Of a DNA stretch of 64,000 nt, positions 35,216-43,396 are shown in pieces. How positions within the stretch are numbered: position 1 is the first letter of the stretch; each line of letters opens with the position of its first letter. Source of the stretch: Roseiflexus castenholzii DSM 13941 (lineage in GTDB: Bacteria > Chloroflexota > Chloroflexia > Chloroflexales > Roseiflexaceae); contig NC_009767.1 in assembly GCF_000017805.1 (NCBI RefSeq), positions 1,984,001-2,048,000 of the forward strand, in the 5' to 3' direction. The translations under genes and the position numbers were made by a program. The notes below the pieces were generated by a model. That model searched no databases and was not told the origin of the DNA. It saw only the letters and a list, made by a program, of their open reading frames with translations.

Positions 35216-36406
35216 ATGCGCCTGATACTCTACCTGGGCAAGGGTGGCGTTGGCAAAACGACCACCTCGGCGGCGACTGCGGTGCGCGCCGCCGAACTCG
35301 GCTACCGCACGCTGGTAGTCAGCACCGATGTGGCGCACAGCCTGGCTGATGCGCTCGATCATCCGTTGGGACCGCAACCGACGCAGCTTACCGACCGGCT
35401 CTGGGGGCAGGAAATTAACGTGCTCGAAGAGGTGCGGCAGCATTGGGGCGAGTTGCGCAACTATCTGGCAGGGTTGCTCAAACGCCGCGGCGTCAGCGAT
35501 GTCGCTTCCGAAGAATTGGCGATCATCCCCGGTATGGAAGAGGTCGTCAGCCTTCTGCACATCCGGCGACAGGCGCGCGAGGGCAATTTCGACGCGGTGA
35601 TCGTCGATGCGGCGCCGACCGGCGAGACCATCCGCCTGTTGACCATGCCAGAGACCTTTCAGTGGTACGCGGCGCGGGTCATGGATTGGGACCCCGGCAC
35701 CAAGAGCATGGCTAAACCGCTGGTGCGCGCCCTGATCCCGGCAACCAACGCCTTCGAGACGCTCGACCGCCTGACAAAGGGGGTCGAGGCGCTGCGCCAG
35801 ATGCTGACCGATCCCGACATCAGTTCGTACCGCCTGGTGGTCAACCCGGAGCGCATGGTCATCAAAGAAGCGCAGCGCGCAGCGACGTATCTGGCGCTGT
35901 TTGGCTATCCGGTCGATGGTGTGGTGCTCAATCGGGTGCTGCCACGCAACGCAGTCGCCGGCGAATTCATGGAACGCCTGTATGAGATGCAGTCGTCGTA
36001 CCGCAAAATGGTGCACGACCTGTTCGCGCCGCTGCCGATCTGGGAAGCGCCGCATTACCCGCATGATATCCGGGGTATCAACGATCTGTCGCAGGTTGGG
36101 CGCGATATGTTCAAGGACGAAGACCCGACGAAGGTCTTCTTCCGTGGCACCACGCAGGAAATCGTGCGCGACGGCGATGAATATGTGATGCGTCTGCCGT
36201 TGCCGCACGTCGAAATCGGCAAGGTGTCGATCACCAAACGCGGCGACGAACTGTTCGTTGCCATCGGCAATTTCAAGCGCGATATGATCCTGCCGCTGAC
36301 ACTCGCGGAACGACCGGCGAAGCGCGCGGTGTTCCGCGAAGGGGTGCTTGAGGTGCGTTTTGGCGCCCCGGAGACGGTCGAGCCGACTGCGGCTTCCGCA
36401 GGGTGA
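35216..36406 (+). CDS. ArsA/GET3-family ATPase
   Basis: 396 aa. The deviant Walker A GKGGVGKTTTSAATA is followed by VVSTDVAHSLADAL (switch I) and VIVDAAPTGETIRLL (switch II). The C-terminal 80 residues form a small alpha-crystallin-like domain (VRDGDEYVMRLPLPHV), as in many bacterial ArsA homologues. There is no arsR, arsB or arsC nearby, so arsenite export is not supported; membrane-protein targeting or metal-centre maturation is as likely. A DUF59 gene follows 33 bp later. Confidence 0.88.
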   Translation: MRLILYLGKGGVGKTTTSAATAVRAAELGYRTLVVSTDVAHSLADALDHPLGPQPTQLTDRLWGQEINVLEEVRQHWGELRNYLAGLLKRRGVSDVASEELAIIPGMEEVVSLLHIRRQAREGNFDAVIVDAAPTGETIRLLTMPETFQWYAARVMDWDPGTKSMAKPLVRALIPATNAFETLDRLTKGVEALRQMLTDPDISSYRLVVNPERMVIKEAQRAATYLALFGYPVDGVVLNRVLPRNAVAGEFMERLYEMQSSYRKMVHDLFAPLPIWEAPHYPHDIRGINDLSQVGRDMFKDEDPTKVFFRGTTQEIVRDGDEYVMRLPLPHVEIGKVSITKRGDELFVAIGNFKRDMILPLTLAERPAKRAVFREGVLEVRFGAPETVEPTAASAG

Positions 36407-36439
36407 TCGATTTCGTTCGTGCATGAGGAGCAATGACGT

Positions 36440-36757
36440 ATGATTACGGAAGAATTGGTGCGCAGCGCGCTGAAGAATGTCTATGACCCCGAAATTGGGA
36501 TGGATATCGTCAATCTGGGGCTGGTCTACAATATCGACATTCAGGAGGGTGGTCGGCGTGTGGTGGTCGATATGACCCTGACGACTCCCGCCTGCCCGGC
36601 CGGACCGCAGATTCTCACCCAGGCAAAACGTGAGATCGAGAGTCTCAATCAGGTGTACAGCAATCTGGAAGATGTGCAGATCAACCTGGTTTGGACTCCG
36701 TTCTGGAACCCTTCGATGATGAGTGAGGAGGCGCGCGAAGAGTTGGGGTTTTTCTAA
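36440..36757 (+). CDS. MIP18/DUF59 iron-sulfur assembly protein
   Basis: 105 aa. VYDPEIGMDIVNLGLVYNI and DMTLTTPACPAGPQI are the hallmarks of the MIP18 (SufT/PaaD-like) family, acting in maturation of Fe-S proteins; the cysteine in TPACP is the conserved one. It forms a two-gene unit with the ArsA-type ATPase. A 10-bp GTGGGTGCAC hairpin lies after the stop. Confidence 0.9.
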   Translation: MITEELVRSALKNVYDPEIGMDIVNLGLVYNIDIQEGGRRVVVDMTLTTPACPAGPQILTQAKREIESLNQVYSNLEDVQINLVWTPFWNPSMMSEEAREELGFF

Positions 36758-36783
36758 GCGCTGTGTCTGAGGCATATCCGCGA

Positions 36784-36811
36784 GTGGGTGCACGGCATGC
36801 TGTGCACCCAC
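36784..36811 (+). terminator. Hairpin after ArsA-DUF59 unit
   Basis: GTGGGTGCAC and GTGCACCCAC form a perfect 10-bp stem with an 8-nt loop. Only ATTGCTTAT follows, so it is a terminator candidate without a clear U-run. Confidence 0.5.
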
Positions 36812-37005
36812 ATTGCTTATGCGACGCCTCTACCACGCTCTTCCATCGCTCCTCCACCGGTTCTCTTCCTCTGGTAAACGCCCCCTAACCAGATGTTGCG
36901 GGTTCATAACTCCGGCAGCGCGCCTCCTGTTTTATACTCTCCACGAACTTTGTGCCATGAAGCACGAAGAATCACGGACGCCAGCCAGGTTTATTGAGGT
37001 GCGCC

Positions 37006-37758
37006 ATGCGTTCTTCATCGTCACAAGTTGGCGCCACGTCGCTATCGAGAAGCGTGCGTCCGGTTGAGAGTTCTCGTCCGGCGTCCGTATTCTGGGTCAG
37101 GCGCGCCCTCTACGGCGTGGCTGCGCTCTTTGCCGCTCTGGTTCTCCTCATCCTCTGGTTCGCCATTGCCCGTCCAGTTCAGGTATTGCCACGGATTGGC
37201 CAGGCGCCCGCCTTTATGTTGACCGATCAGGATGGTCGCTGGATAAGTGATGCCGATCTGCGCGGGAGGGTGTTGATCATCAATTTTGCGCATACGCGCT
37301 GTGGCGAACGATGTGCGGCGATGGAACGTAGCCTGCTGACCCTTGTGGACGCCCTGCGCGCGGATGGTCGGCTGGGAACGCAGGTGCGCCTGGTGACCAT
37401 CAGCGTGGATGCCGATGGCGACACTCCGCCCGCCCTGCGCGCCTATGCTGAACGCATGAACGTCGCAGCGCCGGAGGAATGGATCTTCTTAACCGGTTCT
37501 GCCCGTGAACTCAAGCAATTGATCGGCGGCGGGTACGGCGTGTACTATCGGATGAACGGGGAGACTGTCGATCTCGTCGATCAGCGCGCTGTTCTGGTCG
37601 ATGAAACCGGGTTGCTGCGCGCCGAGTACGACGGTACACGTCTTGATCCCGCGATCGTGTTACGTGACATCGGGTTAGTCGAACAGGAGGCGAACAGCAG
37701 CGCAACTGCGCGCCCGATCTACGAAGCGGCGCATATCTTCGTCTGTTATCCGAGGTGA
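37006..37758 (+). CDS. SCO1/SenC-like protein
   Basis: 250 aa. One N-terminal membrane anchor (about residues 33-56) is followed by a thioredoxin-like domain. The CxxxC copper motif is CGERC in FAHTRCGERCAAME. The third SCO copper ligand, normally a His in a VDH-type motif before the last strand, appears as Gln (VDLVDQRAVLVDETG). SCO proteins load the CuA site of oxidase subunit II, which is encoded just downstream. The ATG at 37006 has GAGGTG upstream. Confidence 0.87.
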   Translation: MRSSSSQVGATSLSRSVRPVESSRPASVFWVRRALYGVAALFAALVLLILWFAIARPVQVLPRIGQAPAFMLTDQDGRWISDADLRGRVLIINFAHTRCGERCAAMERSLLTLVDALRADGRLGTQVRLVTISVDADGDTPPALRAYAERMNVAAPEEWIFLTGSARELKQLIGGGYGVYYRMNGETVDLVDQRAVLVDETGLLRAEYDGTRLDPAIVLRDIGLVEQEANSSATARPIYEAAHIFVCYPR

Positions 37759-37934
37759 GGATGCGGCGCGTGAGAAGGAGCGGGAGACGCACGGGAGACG
37801 GGGCGCGGGTTGGTGACTTCGTGGTCCTTCGCGCGCTTCGTGGATGCCATCACACAGGTGCAAGGCGTGAGGTTGCACACAAGCGCATCAATCCTATGGG
37901 AGATCGTTTCAGGCACTAGAAGGGAACCGCATCT

Positions 37935-38105
37935 ATGACCGAACAGCCGGTTACAGAGCATCAGGAAGAAACGGAGGCGCCCGAGAACCACGAACTGCCG
38001 CGAGGCGCACTGCTCATCACATTGACGTACCTGGCAATACTCGCAGGGCTGTGGATCCAGGTGTATCTCCAGCTCCTTGCAAACGGCGGAGTGAGGGGAC
38101 CATGA
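37935..38105 (+). CDS. ba3-type oxidase subunit IIa (small single-helix subunit)
   Basis: 56 aa, easily missed. An acidic N-terminus leads into LPRGALLITLTYLAILAGLW, a single membrane helix beginning with the P-[RK]-G-x-L pattern of CoxIIa-type subunits of ba3 oxidases. The stop overlaps the start of subunit II (ATGA at 38102-38105), so translation is coupled. AAGGGA precedes the ATG. Confidence 0.78.
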   Translation: MTEQPVTEHQEETEAPENHELPRGALLITLTYLAILAGLWIQVYLQLLANGGVRGP

Positions 38106-38608
38106 ACCAGAAATACCTGGGATATCTCTTTGAGATTGCGTGGATTCTTCCCAGTGTTGCAGTGCCGATCGCATTCCTGGTGGCGATTGTGATTACGGCA
38201 TTTGCCGTGGGCATTGCGGTGCCGGGAAATGTGGGGCGTGTTGACCCGAAGGCGCTCAGCACGACGGCGCCGTTCGATCAGCCGGGAGTGCGCGAACTGG
38301 CGCCAGGACGCTATGAAGCCGTCGTTATCGCGCAGTTGTTCAACTTCACGCCGGGGGAGATCGAGATTCCCGCCGGTTCGAAGGTGACATTCATCGTGAC
38401 CAGCCGCGACGTTATTCATGGCTACAAGATCGAGAAATCACCGATCAATATGATGGTCGTTCCCGGTCAGATTTCGCGGATGACAACCACCTTCGACACG
38501 CCGGGCGAGTACTACATCTATTGCCACGAATACTGCGGCGCAGGGCACCATCTGATGGTCGGCAAACTGGTTGTGACGCCGGCGAAGACGGCTTCGGCAA
38601 ATCGTTAG
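38102..38608 (+). CDS. ba3-type cytochrome c oxidase subunit II (CuA)
   Basis: 168 aa. One N-terminal membrane helix (about 12-38) is followed by a cupredoxin domain. The dinuclear CuA ligands are present: His in SRDVIHGYKI and CHEYCGAGHHLM (C-x3-C-x3-H-x2-M). The short single-helix form is that of ba3 (B-type) oxidases, which accept electrons from cytochrome c or a blue copper protein. The start overlaps the subunit IIa stop. Confidence 0.93.
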   Translation: MNQKYLGYLFEIAWILPSVAVPIAFLVAIVITAFAVGIAVPGNVGRVDPKALSTTAPFDQPGVRELAPGRYEAVVIAQLFNFTPGEIEIPAGSKVTFIVTSRDVIHGYKIEKSPINMMVVPGQISRMTTTFDTPGEYYIYCHEYCGAGHHLMVGKLVVTPAKTASANR

Positions 38609-38657
38609 TGTGTGTCCGTCGCGTTCGCAATGCGGCGACCTGGATTAAGGAGATTGT

Positions 38658-40343
38658 ATGGCTACAGCGCGTGTTTCTGGCGTTTCTGTCGCTGCCGAAC
38701 GCGCCGAAGTCGGCGTGTTTGCCACGGAGTATCGCCTGACAGGGCTGAACCTGCTGATTGCATTCATTGCGCTGGCAATCGGCGGTCTGTTTGGCGTGAT
38801 GCAGGCGCTCCAGTACAATGGCATCGACCTGTACAAGCCGATTTCGCCGATCCTGCGCGGCGGGTATTATCAGGGGTTGGCGCTGCACGGCGTGCTCAAT
38901 GTGCTGGTCTTTACCACGTTCTTCATTATTGGCTGGTTGACGTTCGTCACCTCGCGGTCGCTGGGTATTCCTCTGGCGAGCCGCACCCTTGGCTGGACGA
39001 CGTTCGGCGTGATGACCGGCGGTTTGCTCATTGCTGCACTGCCGCTGCTGCTCAATAATGCGACGGTGCTCTTTACCTTCTACCCGCCGCTCAAGGCGGA
39101 TCCGCTCTTCTACATCGGTCTGACGCTGGTGGTCGTCGGCACCTGGTTGCTGCTCATCAACCAGGTGATGATGCTGCGGCAGTGGCGCGCCGCCAATCCC
39201 GCAGCGCGCATTCCGCTCCCGGCGTTTATGGCGATTGTTACAATGACGATGTGGGTGATCTGCACCTTTGGCGTTGCGACGGAGATGCTCTTCCTGTTGA
39301 TTCCATGGTCGCTGGGGCTGGTGCAGGGAACCGACCCGGTGCTGGCGCGCACGCTCTTCTGGTTTACCGGGCACCCAATCGTCTACTTCTGGTTGTTGCC
39401 CGCCTATATTTCGTGGTACAACTTCGTGCCGCAGCAGGCAGGCGGGCGATTGTTCAGCGACCCGATGGCGCGCGTGTCGTTCATTCTGTTCCTGATCCTT
39501 TCGACACCGATCGGGATGCACCACCAGTACACTGACCCTGGCATCAGCGAGATCTGGAAACTGGTGCATGCCATCTTCACCTTTGGCGTCTTCTTCCCCA
39601 GTCTGCTGACCTTCTTCAATGTCGTGGCATCGCTCGAAAATGGCGGGCGGGCGCGCGGTGGCAAGGGGTGGCTGGTGTGGGTCTTCAACCTGCCGTGGCG
39701 TGAACCAAGCTTCACGACGCAGGCGCTGGCGATGATTCTGTTCGCTTTTGGCGGCGCCGGCGGGTTGATCAATGCGTCGTACAATATCAACCTGGTGGTG
39801 CATAACACTTCCTGGATTTCGGGGCACTTCCATCTGACGGTCGGTACGGCGGTGACGCTCAGTTTCATGGGGATCACCTACTGGCTCGTGCCGCATCTCA
39901 CCGGGCGAAGGCTGTGGAGTCCGACGATGGCGCTGGTGCAGGCGTGGACCTGGTTCGTCGGTATGGGGATATTCTCGCACTGGATGCATACGCTGGGGTT
40001 GTTGAGTATGCCACGGCGCACCGCGATTGGCGCTATGCGTGAACTGCATCCCGAATGGGAACCGCTCCTGCCAATTATTGCGGTTGGCGCGCTCATCATG
40101 TTCGTCAGCGCCATTCTGTACTATCTCAATATTGTGCTGACGATTACTGCCGGGAAGAAAGACACGGTTCCAATGGTTCCGTTCGCGCGAGCGGTGTCTG
40201 GTCCCGAAGATGGTCCGCGCTGGTTGGATAACTTCAAGCCCTGGCTGGCGATTGCGTTCGCTCTGATTGTGGTCAATTATACGCCAACGCTGATCAGGCT
40301 GGTGTCGGAGATGCAGTTCATTCCGGGTATTCGTTCCTGGTAG
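38658..40343 (+). CDS. ba3-type heme-copper oxidase subunit I
   Basis: 561 aa with about 13 membrane helices. The CuB/active-site helix reads GHPIVYFWLLPAYISWYNF (His with the covalent Tyr partner) followed by STPIGMHHQYTDPG (the two other CuB His). The low-spin heme ligand is in GLALHGVLN, and the high-spin/low-spin pair in SGHFHLTVG. This is the B-type pattern without D-channel residues. It is the terminal oxidase for aerobic respiration. Confidence 0.95.
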   Translation: MATARVSGVSVAAERAEVGVFATEYRLTGLNLLIAFIALAIGGLFGVMQALQYNGIDLYKPISPILRGGYYQGLALHGVLNVLVFTTFFIIGWLTFVTSRSLGIPLASRTLGWTTFGVMTGGLLIAALPLLLNNATVLFTFYPPLKADPLFYIGLTLVVVGTWLLLINQVMMLRQWRAANPAARIPLPAFMAIVTMTMWVICTFGVATEMLFLLIPWSLGLVQGTDPVLARTLFWFTGHPIVYFWLLPAYISWYNFVPQQAGGRLFSDPMARVSFILFLILSTPIGMHHQYTDPGISEIWKLVHAIFTFGVFFPSLLTFFNVVASLENGGRARGGKGWLVWVFNLPWREPSFTTQALAMILFAFGGAGGLINASYNINLVVHNTSWISGHFHLTVGTAVTLSFMGITYWLVPHLTGRRLWSPTMALVQAWTWFVGMGIFSHWMHTLGLLSMPRRTAIGAMRELHPEWEPLLPIIAVGALIMFVSAILYYLNIVLTITAGKKDTVPMVPFARAVSGPEDGPRWLDNFKPWLAIAFALIVVNYTPTLIRLVSEMQFIPGIRSW

Positions 40344-40486
40344 ATGCGCACGGCGATAGGAGTGGACACCCACACGTCTCCGCTTCTGTATCTAGGTATG
40401 AGTTGTCAGACAGGTGGCGAACACAGATAGTGCGCTATCAGCGCAGTGCGCACGAATATGAGAAACAGTCTCGGGGGGCGGTGCAG

Positions 40487-40517
40487 CGCGCGGGCAGGTC
40501 TCAGACCTGCCCGCGCG
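40487..40517 (+). terminator. Strong hairpin after the oxidase operon
   Basis: CGCGCGGGCAGGTC and GACCTGCCCGCGCG form a perfect 14-bp stem with loop TCA. No U-run follows, so it may be a dispersed palindrome serving as a processing or termination site. Confidence 0.55.
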
Positions 40518-40602
40518 TGGTTTGAAATCAGGGTAACGGGTGGGCGACCGTGAACGTGGCGCTGCTGATCTTTTCAAGTGCGTCTTTCCTTTCTTTTATT
40601 CC

Positions 40603-40630
40603 TTGACACACGTTTTCCGTATGCTATAAT
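40603..40630 (+). promoter_or_regulatory. Consensus housekeeping promoter
   Basis: TTGACA (40603-40608), a 16-bp spacer with TG one base before the -10, then TATAAT (40625-40630). Both hexamers are perfect. It lies 70 bp upstream of the PPC-domain gene. Confidence 0.8.
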
Positions 40631-40699
40631 CGCCATAGTTTCCCCAATCAGGCGCGGAGCGCTGGCTGCATCTTCGCTTGTGCATCTAAGGGTATTGTT

Positions 40700-42982
40700 G
40701 TGGCACGTCTGCATCTTCGATCGTTGGTCGCGTGTCTGTTTATCTTCTTTGTGGCGCTCTCCGCAATGGCTACGCCAGCCCGCCTTGCTGCTGCGCCACA
40801 GGATTTCCGCTGGGAGCCTGCGTCGCGCGCCTATACCGTCACAAATCAGACGCCAAATAACACGGTCCTGGTCGTCAACGATTTTCGCCTGCGCAACGAT
40901 GATACAGTGGCGGCGACATTCACGATTTCCTTCCCGGAGCGACCAAGCGGTTGGCAGGTGAGTACGACGATCGCGCAGCCGATTGCCGTCAATCAGGCGA
41001 CAACGTCGGCGGTCATTCCTATTCGCATTATCATACCGCCGAATACGCCCAATGGTGTGCGCACGGTGACCGTGCGGGCGACGCGCACCGACGTAACGCC
41101 GAACCTGACGGCGGAAGCGGTGATCCAGGTGACGCTGACAGCGCCGGCGCCGGGGACGCCCCCGGTGTCTGCGTGTCCCGAGTTGTCCGATCCGGGGAAC
41201 AATTTCGATGGCGCTTCGCTCATCCTGGTCGATCGCGCCGAACGGCACGGTATCTGTGCGATTGGCGATGAAGACTGGTATAAGTTTGGCGCGGTCGCCG
41301 GAAAGTACTATTCGATTGATATTCCCGAAATGGATGCCGGTCTCGATCTTTCGCTCGAACTGTACGACTCGAACCGGCGCCTCATTGACTCGAACGATGA
41401 TTTTCCGTTTCGCGGCGGGACGCAAACACTGACCGACACGCGCCCGCTGATCCAGTCGTTCCGTGCGCCGACCGACGGGTTTTTCTATGTGCGGGTGCGC
41501 GATACGCTGGGCATCGGCGGATCCGATCTCAGTTACACGATTATTGTGCGCGGCGAGAGTTATGGTCCCTTCCCGCCATTCGTTTCATCGCTCTGCAACG
41601 ACATGTATGAACAGGATGGGCTGCCGGAACTTGCGCGGCAGATCAATCAGAACGAGACGCAACGCGGTCGCCTTCTCTGTCCGAATGGCGACGCCGATTG
41701 GGTAAAGTTCTTTGCGCTTGCCGGGTATACGTACTATCTCTATACGAATACCAGACCGTATGCGCCGCCAGACGCCAACGGCATTCTGCCCGGCGCCGAT
41801 ACGCTTCTCTTTCTGTTTGGGCGCGATGCGATCACGTTGATCGACTCGAACAACAACATCGAAGGTGGCGCGACGCTCGACTCGCTGGTGCGTTTTACCC
41901 CTGCCGCCGATGGGATTTATTATGCGCAGGTCAAGAATGTTGGTGATATCGGCGGGATGTTCATCCGCTACGATCTGACGCTGAAAGCATGCCCCGTTGA
42001 GCAACCGGCGTGCGCTCCTCCACCAGATATTCTGCCAGCGCTGCCGCCGGCGGCGGTCGAGGTCGTTCCGCTGGCGCAGGATGTCGCGCCGTTGATCGAG
42101 GCGCATCTGGCGCCGCAGGTGGCGCCAGAACTGGTTGCCGACGCTGGGGGCGAAATGATTGTGGCGCTCGCCGGCGCTCAACCGATTGCACGCCAGATTG
42201 ATCCGGCATTCACCGGCGCCTGGCAGCGGCTTGATCTGCCGGTCGCAGCGGGGCGCGCACAACGCGCCTGGGTCTGGGGTCCGGCGCCGCGTCTGGCGCG
42301 CAGCGAATCGTATGTCCAGTCCGAAACCGGTCTGCGTCAGGTGCTCTACTTCGACAAAGGACGCATGGAGATCAACAATCCGCGCCAGGCGCGCACGATG
42401 CCTTCCTTCGTGACGGCTGGCTTGCTGGTTGCGGAAATGGTCACGGGGCGGGTGCAGGTTGGCGATAACGAATATGTGCCGCACCAGCCTGCGATGCTTC
42501 CTGTTGCCGGAGACCTCGATGATGCCCGCGCGCCTGCCTATGCGGCGTTCGCTGGTCTTCTGTCGCCGGTGGCCGAACGTGCCGGTGTGCCTGTGACCGA
42601 GATGCTGCTGGCGGATGGCAGTGTGCAATCATCGAGCCAGCCGGTGCGACCGGAGACGCGGATGGTGCGCTTTGTTGCCGAGACAGGACACAACATTCCG
42701 CGCGTCTTCTGGGATTATTTGACAGCGCCGGGTATTGTGTACGACAATGGAGTATATCGTACCAGTCGCATGATGGACTGGGTTGCGGTTGTCGGGTATC
42801 CGATCAGCGAAGCGTACTGGGTGCGCACGCGAGTCGGCGGCGTCGAGCGCGATGTGCTGGTGCAGTTGTTCGAGCGCCGAGTGCTGACGTATACGCCGGA
42901 TGAGCAACCTGCCTGGCGTGTGCAGATGGGGAATGTCGGTCAGCACTACTATCTCTGGCGCTATGGCGGTCCCTTGCCGTAG
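40700..42982 (+). CDS. Secreted PPC-domain protein
   Basis: 760 aa. The signal peptide is about residues 1-32 (SLVACLFIFFVALSAMATPA). A beta-rich domain with NEW1/CARDB-like character (about 35-150) comes next. Two bacterial pre-peptidase C-terminal (PPC) domains follow (about 160-290 and 295-435; motifs DEDWYKFGAVAGKYYSIDI and DADWVKFFALAGYTYYLYT). The last 260 residues are a repeat type frequent in Chloroflexota exoproteins (VLYFDKGRMEINNP; FVAETGHNIPRVFWDYL; VVGYPISEAYW). No enzymatic domain is seen, so an adhesive or cell-surface role is possible. GTG start with AAGGGT upstream. Confidence 0.78.
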   Translation: MARLHLRSLVACLFIFFVALSAMATPARLAAAPQDFRWEPASRAYTVTNQTPNNTVLVVNDFRLRNDDTVAATFTISFPERPSGWQVSTTIAQPIAVNQATTSAVIPIRIIIPPNTPNGVRTVTVRATRTDVTPNLTAEAVIQVTLTAPAPGTPPVSACPELSDPGNNFDGASLILVDRAERHGICAIGDEDWYKFGAVAGKYYSIDIPEMDAGLDLSLELYDSNRRLIDSNDDFPFRGGTQTLTDTRPLIQSFRAPTDGFFYVRVRDTLGIGGSDLSYTIIVRGESYGPFPPFVSSLCNDMYEQDGLPELARQINQNETQRGRLLCPNGDADWVKFFALAGYTYYLYTNTRPYAPPDANGILPGADTLLFLFGRDAITLIDSNNNIEGGATLDSLVRFTPAADGIYYAQVKNVGDIGGMFIRYDLTLKACPVEQPACAPPPDILPALPPAAVEVVPLAQDVAPLIEAHLAPQVAPELVADAGGEMIVALAGAQPIARQIDPAFTGAWQRLDLPVAAGRAQRAWVWGPAPRLARSESYVQSETGLRQVLYFDKGRMEINNPRQARTMPSFVTAGLLVAEMVTGRVQVGDNEYVPHQPAMLPVAGDLDDARAPAYAAFAGLLSPVAERAGVPVTEMLLADGSVQSSSQPVRPETRMVRFVAETGHNIPRVFWDYLTAPGIVYDNGVYRTSRMMDWVAVVGYPISEAYWVRTRVGGVERDVLVQLFERRVLTYTPDEQPAWRVQMGNVGQHYYLWRYGGPLP

Positions 42983-43036
42983 CGTGCGCAGCGTATCGTC
43001 AGACTGGGCGTGGTGTTATACGTTCTGAGAGAACTC

Positions 43037-43396
43037 ATGCCATCGTTCAACGAGCGCGTCGGAGAAGTCATTAAACGCAAACGTCAGCGCGACCGGTTGA
43101 CTCAGGCGGAATTGGGAGGTCGCATTGGCGTAAGCGGCAGTTATATCAGCAGCATCGAGAATGGCCAGAGCAGCGCGCGGATCGCCGACATCGAGGCGCT
43201 GGCGGTTGTCTTCCGCACGACAGCGTTCGATCTGCTCAGCGAAGCCGCCGCCGCCGACGGGTATAAGTTTTCAACGGTTCACCGCGACCGTGAGGCGCTC
43301 CTGACTCTCTACGATACCCTCTCTCCTGAGCATCAGCGCATGGCGCGCGCGTTCATGTTGTTCCTCCGTGAGCAGCAGAATCTTCCCCGTGAGTAA
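43037..43396 (+). CDS. XRE-family transcriptional regulator
   Basis: 119 aa. The helix-turn-helix is at about residues 8-62 (RDRLTQAELGGRIGVSGSYISSIENGQ), and the C-terminal part has no known ligand domain. The ATG at 43037 follows GAGAG. It overlaps the following binding-protein gene by up to 29 bp, which suggests joint expression. Confidence 0.85.
   Translation: MPSFNERVGEVIKRKRQRDRLTQAELGGRIGVSGSYISSIENGQSSARIADIEALAVVFRTTAFDLLSEAAAADGYKFSTVHRDREALLTLYDTLSPEHQRMARAFMLFLREQQNLPRE

Noticed and set aside
38445..40373. 642-codon frame antisense to the oxidase subunit I gene
   Set aside because: Very high Arg/His/Gln content and no family resemblance. It mirrors a clear oxidase gene, as expected of codon bias in GC-rich DNA. 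The same holds for long antisense frames at 6905-8473, 29203-30867, 33455-35083 and 35087-36811.
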